A DNA stretch of 35,489 nt from Pseudomonadota bacterium (lineage in GTDB: Bacteria; Pseudomonadota; Alphaproteobacteria; Caulobacterales; Caulobacteraceae): assembly GCA_023390245.1 (NCBI GenBank), contig JAEWDF010000062.1, positions 1 through 35,489 of the forward strand. Direction: 5' to 3'. The notes under the pieces are model-generated. The model saw nothing but the letters and a program-made list of their open reading frames with translations, had not been told where the DNA came from and made no database searches. Positions 7,964-17,009 of this stretch are shown here, in pieces (positions within the stretch are counted from its first letter, which is position 1; every line of letters starts with the position of its first letter). The translations under genes and the position numbers were made by a program.

Positions 7964-8033
7964 GTCAAGAGATTTATCGTGTTGAACTCGCGCGATAAAT
8001 CCCTTGACTGGCCCTTCGGGGCGCGCGCCCTTT
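7961..8033 (+). terminator. 19-bp inverted repeat after tRNA-Leu, with further hairpins
   Basis: Arms 7961-7979 (beginning with the tRNA CCA) and 7993-8011 are complementary over 19 bp with one A-C mismatch, around a 13-nt loop. Next come a GCCC-TTCG-GGGC tetraloop hairpin (8011-8022) and a GGGCGCGCGCCC palindrome (8019-8030) followed by TTT. The set may act as terminator and 3'-processing signal. Confidence 0.5.
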
Positions 8034-8090
8034 CCCTCATTGCATGATCTCATAGAGGCTGACGGCGACGTTCGGCATGGGAGCACGCTG

Positions 8091-8120
8091 TCCCGGCCGG
8101 GACCGGCCGGGACGCGTTTT
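8091..8120 (+). terminator. Candidate intrinsic terminator reading from the tRNA side
   Basis: TCCCGGCCGG (8091-8100) and CCGGCCGGGA (8103-8112) form a 10-bp perfect stem with a 2-base spacer, followed by CGCG and TTTT (8117-8120). It lies between the tRNA and the convergent peptidase gene. A smaller CGACCC/GGGTCG hairpin (8127-8143) sits just after the peptidase stop on the other strand. Confidence 0.45.
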
Positions 8121-8145
8121 GATCGGCGACCCCGACAGGGTCGGT

Positions 8146-9263
8146 CTACATCTCCCGCCAGGTCTTGCCGGTCACGCCTTCATAGTTGGTCGCGTTATAG
8201 ACGCCGCGGGCCACAGCGCGGGCCAGGACATCGGCGGCGACATTGCCCAATTGGGCGACGGCGACCTGGCGCATGGCCGGGTTGTCGATGACCTTCTTGC
8301 CGGTGGACAGGCAGAACAGGGTGTCGCCGTCGAAGGGGGCGTGGGACGGGCGGATGGCGCGCGCCATGCCGTCCTGGGCCATGATGGCCATGCGCTGGCA
8401 CTCCACCCGGGTCAGGGCGACGTCGGTGGCGATGCAGGCGATGGTGGTGTTCTCGCGCGGGCGCGCGCCGAACTTGGACAGGCCCCAGTCCTCGGCCGAG
8501 GCGGCGAGGCCCGCCGCGCCCAGGCCGCCGAACTCGTCGCCGATCTCATAGGGCGCGGCCCAGAAGGTCTTGCCGCCCGGCGCCACGACCGAGCCGACGC
8601 TGTTGACCGCCACGATGGCGCCGACCGTCCAGCCCGAGGCCATGACAGCCGAGGCCGAGCCGATCCCGCCCTTCAGCGCGCCGGCCTCGGCGCCGTAGCC
8701 TGCGCCCGCCGTGCCCAGGTCGAAGCGGTCACCGGCGGCCTCCAGCGCCTGGACCGACAGGCGGCGATAGGGCGGCTCCATCTCCCACTGTTTGTCGCCT
8801 CCGTTGGCCAGATCATAGAGGCAGGCGGTCGGGATGATGGGCGAGGGCGGCACGCCCGGCGCCCCGCCCATGCCGTAGCCGCGCCCGCGCATCCCCATCC
8901 AGGCAGCCACGCTGTCGGCCGAGCCGAGGCCATAGACCGACCCGCCCGACAGGATGATGGCGTCCACCTCCTGCACCAGGTTTTCGGGGCGCAGCACGTC
9001 GGTCTCGCGCCCGGCGGGGCCGCCGCCGCGCACGTCGACGGCGGCCGTGGCGGGCTTTTCGGCGAGGATCACGGTGACGCCGGTGCGGACGCCCGCGTCA
9101 TGGGCCTGACCGACCTTGAGGCCCTCGACGTCGGTGATCAGGTTCAGGCGGCCAGTACGGCCTGACGCGCGCGCGGCGCTCTGGGCGGCCGGTTTGGCGC
9201 TGGCGGCTCCTGCTGCGGAGGCTGCGGCGCCGATCAGGGCCGAGCCGAGGACGGTTCTGCGGT

Positions 9264-9267
<4 letters not shown>
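8146..9267 (-). CDS. P1/S58-family self-processing peptidase with Tat-like signal (NylC/DmpA-type)
   Basis: The 373-residue precursor belongs to peptidase family S58/P1 (DmpA, BapA, NylC), Ntn-type hydrolases that cleave themselves into two chains. The N-terminus NRRTVLGSALIGAAASAAG looks like a twin-arginine signal, implying export in folded form. Family motifs are VRGGGPAGRETD (79-90), LSGGSVYGL (106-114), LKGGIGSAS (198-206) and NTTIACIATDVAL (273-285), then QDGMARAIRPSHAPFDGDTLF. The Asn273-Thr274 pair aligns in context with Asn266/Thr267 of NylC, the 6-aminohexanoate-oligomer hydrolase, where Thr is the nucleophile; Asn222-Ser223 is a less likely DmpA-style site. Cleavage at 273/274 would give a C-terminal chain of 100 residues. 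Its ATG overlaps the stop of the ABC ATPase gene (ATGA), so it is translationally coupled to a peptide importer. The substrate is unknown. Confidence 0.88.
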
Positions 9268-10880
<1,613 letters not shown>

Positions 10881-10882
10881 GC

Positions 10883-11740
10883 TCAACGCTCCCGCCGCAC
10901 GCGCGGGTCGAACAGGTCGCGCAGGCCGTCGCCGGTCAGGCTGAGGCCCAGCACGGTCACGAAAATGGCCAGACCCGGCATGATGGCCAGCCACGGCGCG
11001 AAGCCGATCATGGTCTGGGCCTCGGCCAGCATCCGGCCCCAGCTGGGCGCAGGCGGCTGGGCGCCGAGGCCGACGTAGGACAGGCCCGCTTCGGCGACGA
11101 TGCCGACGGCGAACTGGATCGCCGCCTGAACGACCAGCAGGCTCATCAGATTGGGCAGGATGTGCTGGATCGAGATCAGGGCCCTGGACTTGCCCGCCGT
11201 GCGGGCGGCCAGGACGTATTCGCGGGTCCACAACCCTTTCGCTGCGCCGCGCGCGACACGGGTGAAGACGGGGATGTTGAAGACGCCGATGGCGATGACG
11301 GCGTTGATCGCGCCCAGTCCCATGACGGCGGTGATCATCACGGCGAGCAGCAGGGCGGGGAAGGCGAAGATCAGGTCGTTGCCGCGCATGACCAGTTCGT
11401 CGATCGAGCCGCCGCGCGCCGCTGCGGTCAGGCCCAGAGGCGTGCCGATTGCAACGCCGATGCCGACGGCGACGAAGGCCACGACGAGGGAGTTCTGCGC
11501 CCCCGCCATGATCATCGACAGCACATCGCGGCCGAAGTGGTCCGTGCCCATCCAGTGGGCGGCGGAAGGGGCGTTTAGCTTGGCCGCGATGTCCACCGCC
11601 TCGACGTCGTAGGGTGTCCAGACGAGGGCCAGCAGGGCGGTCGCCAGCACCACGGTGGTCAGCGTGGCGCCGACGATCAGCGACAGGGGCCAACGCACGC
11701 GGGACTTGGCGGGGGCGGTGATGGCGGGGGCGTCGGTCAT
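10883..11740 (-). CDS. DppC-type ABC transporter permease
   Basis: This is a 285-residue inner-membrane permease of the DppC/OppC family. It has the N-terminal OppC-like transmembrane segment (about 18-42), then the family motif HWMGTDHFGRDVLSM (62-76), several hydrophobic segments, the cytoplasmic EAA loop (REYVLAARTAGKSRALISIQHILPNL, about 172-197) that contacts the ATPase, and the C-terminal SWGRMLAEAQ...PWLAIMPGLAIFVTVLGLSLTGDGLRDLFDPR typical of DppC. The ATG overlaps the stop of the upstream fused gene by 4 bp. It should pair with the permease half of that fusion. Confidence 0.95.
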   Translation of the reverse strand: MTDAPAITAPAKSRVRWPLSLIVGATLTTVVLATALLALVWTPYDVEAVDIAAKLNAPSAAHWMGTDHFGRDVLSMIMAGAQNSLVVAFVAVGIGVAIGTPLGLTAAARGGSIDELVMRGNDLIFAFPALLLAVMITAVMGLGAINAVIAIGVFNIPVFTRVARGAAKGLWTREYVLAARTAGKSRALISIQHILPNLMSLLVVQAAIQFAVGIVAEAGLSYVGLGAQPPAPSWGRMLAEAQTMIGFAPWLAIMPGLAIFVTVLGLSLTGDGLRDLFDPRVRRER

Positions 11741-14367
11741 GCGCGGCGTCCCCTCAGGCGCGGATCAGCGAACAGATAGGCCAGGTCGATCAGGAAGCTG
11801 ACCAGAACCACGGCGAAGACCAGCACCACCACCACGCTCTGCACCACGATCAGGTCGCGCTGGGTGATGGCCTGGAAGACCAGGCGGCCGAGGCCGGGCA
11901 GGGAGAAGACGTTCTCGATGATGATGCCGCCGGCTAAGAGGAAGGGAAACTGAAGGCCCAGAATGGTCAGGACCGGGATCCAGGCGTTGCGCAGGGCGTG
12001 CCGCCACAGGGCCTGTTTGACCGATAGGCCTTTGGCGCGGGCGGTGCGGACATAGTCCTCGTTCATGGTGTCCAGCAGGGCGGTGCGCAGGACGCGGGCG
12101 AGGATGGCGGCCTGCGGCGCGGCCAGCGCCACGGCGGGCAGGATCAGGGCCTTGAAGGCGGGCCAGAAACCTTGATCCCAGCCGGGGAAGCCCCCGGCCG
12201 AGAACCAGCCGAGGTTCACCGAAAACAGCAGGATCAGCAGCATGGCGATCCAGAAGTTGGGCAGGGCGACGCCGACCTGCGTCACGCCGATCAGGCCGGT
12301 GTCGACGGCGGTTCCCCGGCGGCTGGCGGCGGTGACGCCGATGGGCAGGGCGACCAGCAGCGACAGGACGGTGGCCATCAGGGCCAGCGGCGCGGACACG
12401 GCCAGACGTTCCGCGATCAGGCCGCCGACCGGCACCTGATAGGTGTAGCTGGTCCCGAACTTGCCGGTCAGCAGGTCGCCGAGCCAGGCGAAGTAGCGCT
12501 CAAGGCCTGAGCCTTCGAGGCCCATCTGTTGACGCAGGGCGGCGATGGATTCCGGGCTGGCGTTCAGCCCCATCATATAGCTGGCCGGATCGCCGGGAAC
12601 GACCTGGAGCAGCAGGAAGATGACCACGGTCGCCGCCAGCAGCGTCAGGGCGTGGCCGCCCAGCTTCTTCAGCAGCCAGGCCGCGCCGAAGCGCCAGGCG
12701 ACGAAGGCCAGCAGGCCGACGCCCGCGATCAGGCTGATCCAGCCCCAGGGCAGGCCGCCGCCGGTGCGGTGCTCGGCCGTCGCGCCCGCTGCGCCCGCGC
12801 CGGTCCAGTAGGCGCCGGTGACGTCGTTGGCGGCGATGGGGCCGTTGATCCACAGGCCGTTGACGTCCGCCTTCCACACGCCGATGCGCGAGGACTGGAA
12901 CAGGAAGCCGTTGACCGCGTCTTCGGCGATTCGGCGCTGCAGATCGCCCAGCAGGCGGTTGCGCGTCGGCTCGTCCGGGGCGGCGTTGACCTGCGCCAAC
13001 AGGGCGTCGAAGGCCGGGCTGTCGTAGCCGAAATAGTAGTCCTTGCGGCCATAGATGTCGTAGTCCATCGGCTCGACGTGCTCGACGATGGTCAGGTCGA
13101 ACTGGCGGCGCTTGAACACCTGATCCAGCCACTGGGCCCATTCCAGGTTCTCGATCCTGGCGCGGATGCCCGCCTGCGCCAGTTGCGAGATCAGCACCTC
13201 GCCGCTGCGCCGGGCATAGGGACGGGGCGGCAGGCGCAGGGTGACGTCGATGCCGTTGGGATAGCCCGCTTCGGCCAGCAGGGCGCGCGCTCTGGCCGGA
13301 TCGTGCGGATAGAGGCTGGTCAGGTCGACATAGCCCGGCGCCTGACGCGAATAATGGCTGCCGATCGGCTGGCCGAAGCCGAACATGGCGCCCTGGATCA
13401 GGGCGTCGCGGTCGATGGCGTAGGACAGGGCGCGGCGCACCCGCACGTCGTTGAACGGCGCCTTGGTGTTGTTGATCCCCAGGATGACCTTGCCCTCGGA
13501 CGCGCCGACGACGACGCGGAAGCGCGGGTCGCGCTGGAACTGGGCCACGTTCTCGGGCGCGGGATAGTTGGGGAAGGCGTCCACGTCGCCGGCGCTGACG
13601 GCGGCGAAGGCGGCGGTCGGGTCGCTGATGAAGCGGAAGACGACGGTGTTCAGGCGCGGAGCGGGGCCCCAGTAGCCGTTCCGGCGGACCAGGGTCAGCT
13701 GGCTGCCACGCTGCCAGCCCTGCAGCTTGAAAGGGCCGGTGCCGACCGGCGTGACGGCGTTGGTCGCGGCGCTGCTGGGCGAGACCATGACGGCGTCGCC
13801 CCAGGCCAGGACATAGGGCAGGGTCGCCATTGGCCGCGACAGATGGATGCGCAGGGTCGCCGGGTCGACGATCTCAACGTTGCGGATCGGCTCGAACAGG
13901 GCCTTCTGGGCGTTGGTCGAGCCTTCGGCGGTGATGCGGTCGAGAGAGAACTTGGCGACCGAGGCGTTGAACGGGGAGCCGTCCGAGAAGGTGACGCCGC
14001 GCCGCAGGTGGAAGGTCCAGGTCAGGCCGTCGGGCGCGGCCTCCCACGACTCGGCCAGGGACGGGGCGACCGCGCCGTTCTGGGTCAGCTTGGTCAGGCC
14101 CTCGAAGACGTTGGCGTACACCACTTCGTCCACCGCCGCCGCCGCGCCCGAGGTCGGGTCCAGGTTCGGCGGCTCCAGAGGCAGGCCCAGGATCAGGCGG
14201 TCACGGGCGGGCTGGGCTTGCGCCTGGACCTGCGGCGCGATCAGGCCGCAGACGATGCACAGGACCAGCGACAGCGCGAGCGTGATCAGGCCGGACCGAG
14301 GCCCGCCGTTCCGATCTCGCCCTCGTAATGCTCTCGCGACGCCTGTCACCACCTCCGTCTTCGCCAC
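11737..14367 (-). CDS. Fused substrate-binding protein and DppB-type permease of a peptide ABC importer
   Basis: This is one 876-residue open frame that combines two normally separate subunits. Residues 27-51 form a signal or anchor segment ending VQAQAQ. Residues about 55-525 are an SBP_bac_5 (DppA/OppA-like) binding domain, with LILGLPLEPPNLDPTSGAAAA, LAESWEAAPDGLTWTFHLRRGVTFSDGSPF and NNTKAPFNDVRVRRALSYAIDRDAL. Residues 541-562 are an additional transmembrane helix, and 572-876 are a DppB permease with QVVPGDPASYM, PNFWIAMLLILLFS, the EAA loop DYVRTARAKGLSVKQALWRHALRNA and a C-terminal FADPRLRGRR. The junction is near base 12750. The extra helix gives the correct topology, returning the chain to the cytoplasm before the first DppB helix. 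It starts at GTG with GAGGGACG upstream. The ligand is unknown; family ligands are peptides, nickel or opines. Confidence 0.9.
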   Translation of the reverse strand: MAKTEVVTGVARALRGRDRNGGPRSGLITLALSLVLCIVCGLIAPQVQAQAQPARDRLILGLPLEPPNLDPTSGAAAAVDEVVYANVFEGLTKLTQNGAVAPSLAESWEAAPDGLTWTFHLRRGVTFSDGSPFNASVAKFSLDRITAEGSTNAQKALFEPIRNVEIVDPATLRIHLSRPMATLPYVLAWGDAVMVSPSSAATNAVTPVGTGPFKLQGWQRGSQLTLVRRNGYWGPAPRLNTVVFRFISDPTAAFAAVSAGDVDAFPNYPAPENVAQFQRDPRFRVVVGASEGKVILGINNTKAPFNDVRVRRALSYAIDRDALIQGAMFGFGQPIGSHYSRQAPGYVDLTSLYPHDPARARALLAEAGYPNGIDVTLRLPPRPYARRSGEVLISQLAQAGIRARIENLEWAQWLDQVFKRRQFDLTIVEHVEPMDYDIYGRKDYYFGYDSPAFDALLAQVNAAPDEPTRNRLLGDLQRRIAEDAVNGFLFQSSRIGVWKADVNGLWINGPIAANDVTGAYWTGAGAAGATAEHRTGGGLPWGWISLIAGVGLLAFVAWRFGAAWLLKKLGGHALTLLAATVVIFLLLQVVPGDPASYMMGLNASPESIAALRQQMGLEGSGLERYFAWLGDLLTGKFGTSYTYQVPVGGLIAERLAVSAPLALMATVLSLLVALPIGVTAASRRGTAVDTGLIGVTQVGVALPNFWIAMLLILLFSVNLGWFSAGGFPGWDQGFWPAFKALILPAVALAAPQAAILARVLRTALLDTMNEDYVRTARAKGLSVKQALWRHALRNAWIPVLTILGLQFPFLLAGGIIIENVFSLPGLGRLVFQAITQRDLIVVQSVVVVLVFAVVLVSFLIDLAYLFADPRLRGRRA

Positions 14368-14453
14368 CGTCCCTCGATCTCCCCCTTGCGATGCGACCGA
14401 TCTTAGTCAGTCCACGTGATGGATTTCTCTCGTCGCCATCGAATAGGCGCGCT

Positions 14454-15308
14454 TCACCAGGGCTGGCGCGCCAGAGAGGCCGGGCAGGCGGCGGTGGTTT
14501 CGGTCGCGGCGGCGCGGGCGGCGTCGAATTCTTCCTTGGCCCGGGCGAAGTCGGCCTGGAACCCCGGATCCGCCTTCAGCCGCGCGACGATCACGCCGCC
14601 GACGATGCGGCCCGCCTCGACATCGCTGACGTAGTGGACGCCGCACACCGCGCGGCTTTCGCCATAGGCCAGGCCGCGACGCAGGATGGCGTCGGCGCGG
14701 TCGGGCGCCAGTTCGGCCAGCACCAGCGACCAGGCCCAGCCCAGCGCCGAGTGGCCCGACGGATAGGAGCCGCTGGCCGCCAGCCAGGTCTCGGGCGCGA
14801 TACAGGTGGGCAGGGGCTCGACCACGAAGGGACGCTTGCGGAACCAGCCCCGCTTGGCCGGGGTCTGGATCATCTCCAGGTCGCCCAGCATCTTGCCGAA
14901 CAGGAGCGTCAGAGTGGGCATCCTTTCCGGCTCGAACTTGAAGCCGAGCGCGCAGTCGAAGGCGCGCGGCGCGCCAGGCGTCTCGATCTCATTGTCGGCG
15001 CGGGCGATCGCCCAGCGTTCGGTTCCCTCCAGCGCCCGCATGGCGCGATAGGCGGCGATGTCGGCCTGTTCGGGCGGCGAGCCCTCCTCCGGCGGGGGGG
15101 GCAGGAAGTTGGCTGCATTCGGCGCATTCTCGGCCGTCAGATAGCCGTGCGGATGGTCCTGGAACCCTGCCCAGAAGGTCGTAGGGGGCGCAGGCGTCGA
15201 GACCATCTCCGTCGGTGCGGGAATCGTGCCGGCGCAACCGCTTAAAACACTTCCTACGGCGACGGCCAGGCTCATCGCGACGAAAGGAGGGACGAGGCGC
15301 ATGGTCAT
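14454..15308 (-). CDS. Class A acid phosphatase-like PAP2 lipoprotein
   Basis: The 284-residue product begins with a lipoprotein signal (LSGC lipobox, Cys25), so it is probably anchored in the envelope. The C-terminal half has the complete PAP2/vanadium-haloperoxidase active site: KRPFVVEP (158-165), GSYPSGHSALGWAW (180-193) and ESRAVCGVHYVSDVEAG (217-233), with His186, His225 and Asp229 as catalytic residues. This matches PhoN-type non-specific acid phosphatases that release phosphate from organic esters. The ATG at 15308 is preferred over that at 15302 because GGAG lies about 8 bp upstream. It follows the PhoD gene by 22 bp, so the two are probably co-transcribed for phosphate scavenging. 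Confidence 0.92.
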   Translation of the reverse strand: MTMRLVPPFVAMSLAVAVGSVLSGCAGTIPAPTEMVSTPAPPTTFWAGFQDHPHGYLTAENAPNAANFLPPPPEEGSPPEQADIAAYRAMRALEGTERWAIARADNEIETPGAPRAFDCALGFKFEPERMPTLTLLFGKMLGDLEMIQTPAKRGWFRKRPFVVEPLPTCIAPETWLAASGSYPSGHSALGWAWSLVLAELAPDRADAILRRGLAYGESRAVCGVHYVSDVEAGRIVGGVIVARLKADPGFQADFARAKEEFDAARAAATETTAACPASLARQPW

Positions 15309-15330
15309 GGGAAAACTCCGGCGGAAAGGG

Positions 15331-16911
15331 TCATGCGGCGATGGCGCCGGGGCGGCCCGACTCCACCGTCCAGGATCTCAAGGTCGAGAGGCTGGCCTTG
15401 GGGTCGCGCACGTCGCTGATCACCTGATAGCGCGTGTCCATACGGTCGGGCCGGATGTCGATGGACATGTAACCGCGCGGGCGGCTGTCGAAGAACTTCA
15501 CCTGGGGGTTGTTGGGCATGACGGCCATCAGCCCTTCATAGCTGGGGCCGGTCGAGGTGATGGAGGTGCCGACGAATTCGGTCGCCACCGTCGGGGACGA
15601 TGGGTCGGCGCTGTCCAGCTTCACGTCATTGGTCCAGAAGGAGTGATAGTCGCCGCTGAGCACCACGGGGTTGGACGGCTTCAGTTCGGCCAAGGCCCGG
15701 GTCAGGCGGTCGCGCGCGGCGGGGAAGCCGTCCCAGGTGTCGGTCCAGTAGCGGTTTTCGTCTTCCGGTCCACGGGCAAGGCGCAGGCCGGCCATGACCA
15801 GGTCCTGACCCAGGACGTTCCAGCGGGCGTCGGCCCCGGCCAGGCCGTCGTAAAGCCAGCGCTCCTGCTCGAAGCCCAGGAAGGTGCGCGACGGATCCAG
15901 GCGATCGGTGCAGGTGGCGTCAGCGACGATCTGACCCTTGCCGCCGTTCTCGCCGTCGCTGCACGGCTGCCTCGAGCGGTACTGACGCCCGTCCAACATG
16001 AAGAACTCGGCCAGCTTGCCATAGCGGACGCGGCGATAGATCGGCATCTGCAACGTGGCGCTCAGCCGTGTGCGGCGGATCGGCATTGCCTCGTAGAAGG
16101 CCTGATAGGCGGCGGCGCGGCGTTGCAGGAAGTCGCTGGGCGAAACCCCCGACGTCTTGGACCACACGCCGGAATAATCATCCTGCACCTCATGGTCGTC
16201 CCAGATGGCGACACAGGGCGCGATCGCGTGCAGGCGTTGCAGGTTCGCGTCGGCATGGTGCAGGGCGTAGCGGTTGCGATACCCCGCCAGGGTCGTGGCT
16301 TCCTCGAGATTGTAGGGACGGACCACCTGATCGGCGCGGTCGGGTCCCAGGGTGTATTCATAGATGTAGTCGCCCAGGAAGAGACTCATATCCGGCACCT
16401 CGTCGGCCATGTGGCCATAGGCGCTGAAATAGCCGCGCTCCCAGTGCGAGCAGGAAGCCACGGCCAGACGCAGCAGGTCGGCCCCGGCGTTTGGGGCGGG
16501 CGTGGTCAGAGCGCGGCCGGCTGGACTCTGCTGGCCTTGGGCGGTGAAGCGGTACCAGTAGGGGCGACCCGGTTGAAGACCCGCGACCTCGACATGCAGG
16601 CTATGGGCGGCCTCGCTGGTTGCGGTCACGTCGCCGGCCGCGGCGATGCGGCGGAACTGGTCGTCCGCCGCGACCTCCCAGCGCACCGAGATGTCGCCTG
16701 ACAGGCCGCCCAGGCCGTCGGCGGCCAGGGGATCGGCCGCCAGGCGGGTCCACAGCACGAAACCGTCGGGCGCGGGATCGCCGCTGGCGACTCCCAGCGG
16801 AAACAGATAGGCGCCGCCCGCCAGGGCCCGGCCGAAACTCAGCACGGCGGGTGCGACGACCAGGCTCGTCAGAAGGGCGCGGCGATCAAGGCGAGGGGCG
16901 AAAGAACTCAT
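15331..16911 (-). CDS. phoD: Alkaline phosphatase D (PhoD family)
   Basis: This is a 526-residue exported phosphodiesterase/alkaline phosphatase of the PhoD family, which needs Fe and Ca and is secreted through Tat. The N-terminus has LDRRALLTSLVVAPAVLSFGRALA, a twin-arginine signal. A PhoD N-terminal beta domain (FPLGVASGDPAPDGFVLWTRLA) precedes the metallophosphoesterase core, with ASCSHWERGYF, FLGDYIYEY, AIWDDHEVQDDYSG and VVLSGDYHSFW. A TTG at 16929 could extend it by six codons; the ATG at 16911 gives a normal Tat leader and is chosen. It is followed by the acid phosphatase gene. No clear Pho box was found upstream; that space holds a repeat-hairpin. Confidence 0.93.
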   Translation of the reverse strand: MSSFAPRLDRRALLTSLVVAPAVLSFGRALAGGAYLFPLGVASGDPAPDGFVLWTRLAADPLAADGLGGLSGDISVRWEVAADDQFRRIAAAGDVTATSEAAHSLHVEVAGLQPGRPYWYRFTAQGQQSPAGRALTTPAPNAGADLLRLAVASCSHWERGYFSAYGHMADEVPDMSLFLGDYIYEYTLGPDRADQVVRPYNLEEATTLAGYRNRYALHHADANLQRLHAIAPCVAIWDDHEVQDDYSGVWSKTSGVSPSDFLQRRAAAYQAFYEAMPIRRTRLSATLQMPIYRRVRYGKLAEFFMLDGRQYRSRQPCSDGENGGKGQIVADATCTDRLDPSRTFLGFEQERWLYDGLAGADARWNVLGQDLVMAGLRLARGPEDENRYWTDTWDGFPAARDRLTRALAELKPSNPVVLSGDYHSFWTNDVKLDSADPSSPTVATEFVGTSITSTGPSYEGLMAVMPNNPQVKFFDSRPRGYMSIDIRPDRMDTRYQVISDVRDPKASLSTLRSWTVESGRPGAIAA

Positions 16912-16931
16912 GAGTACGCTCTTTGGCAAGC

Positions 16932-17004
16932 GGCGGACCGACCCGAAAGTCGATCCTCCCCATGAGGCGGACCGACCCGAAAGTCGATCCGCCTCATGGG
17001 GAGG
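16932..17004 (-). repeat. 25-bp direct repeat within a 17-bp stem hairpin
   Basis: The 25-bp unit GGCGGACCGACCCG...CGATCC occurs at 16932-16956 and 16966-16990. Overlapping it, arms 16955-16971 and 16988-17004 form a perfect 17-bp inverted repeat with a 16-nt loop. Each repeat also contains a CGAC/GTCG mini-stem. It lies 6 bp past the end of the TonB receptor gene, so on the minus strand it may terminate that transcript or stabilise its 3' end. There is no T tract. Confidence 0.75.
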
Positions 17005-17009
17005 ACGTC

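Noticed and set aside
10881..11693. N-terminal extension of the ABC ATPase frame
   Set aside because: It overlaps the DppC coding region in another frame; the real NBD begins at 10880.
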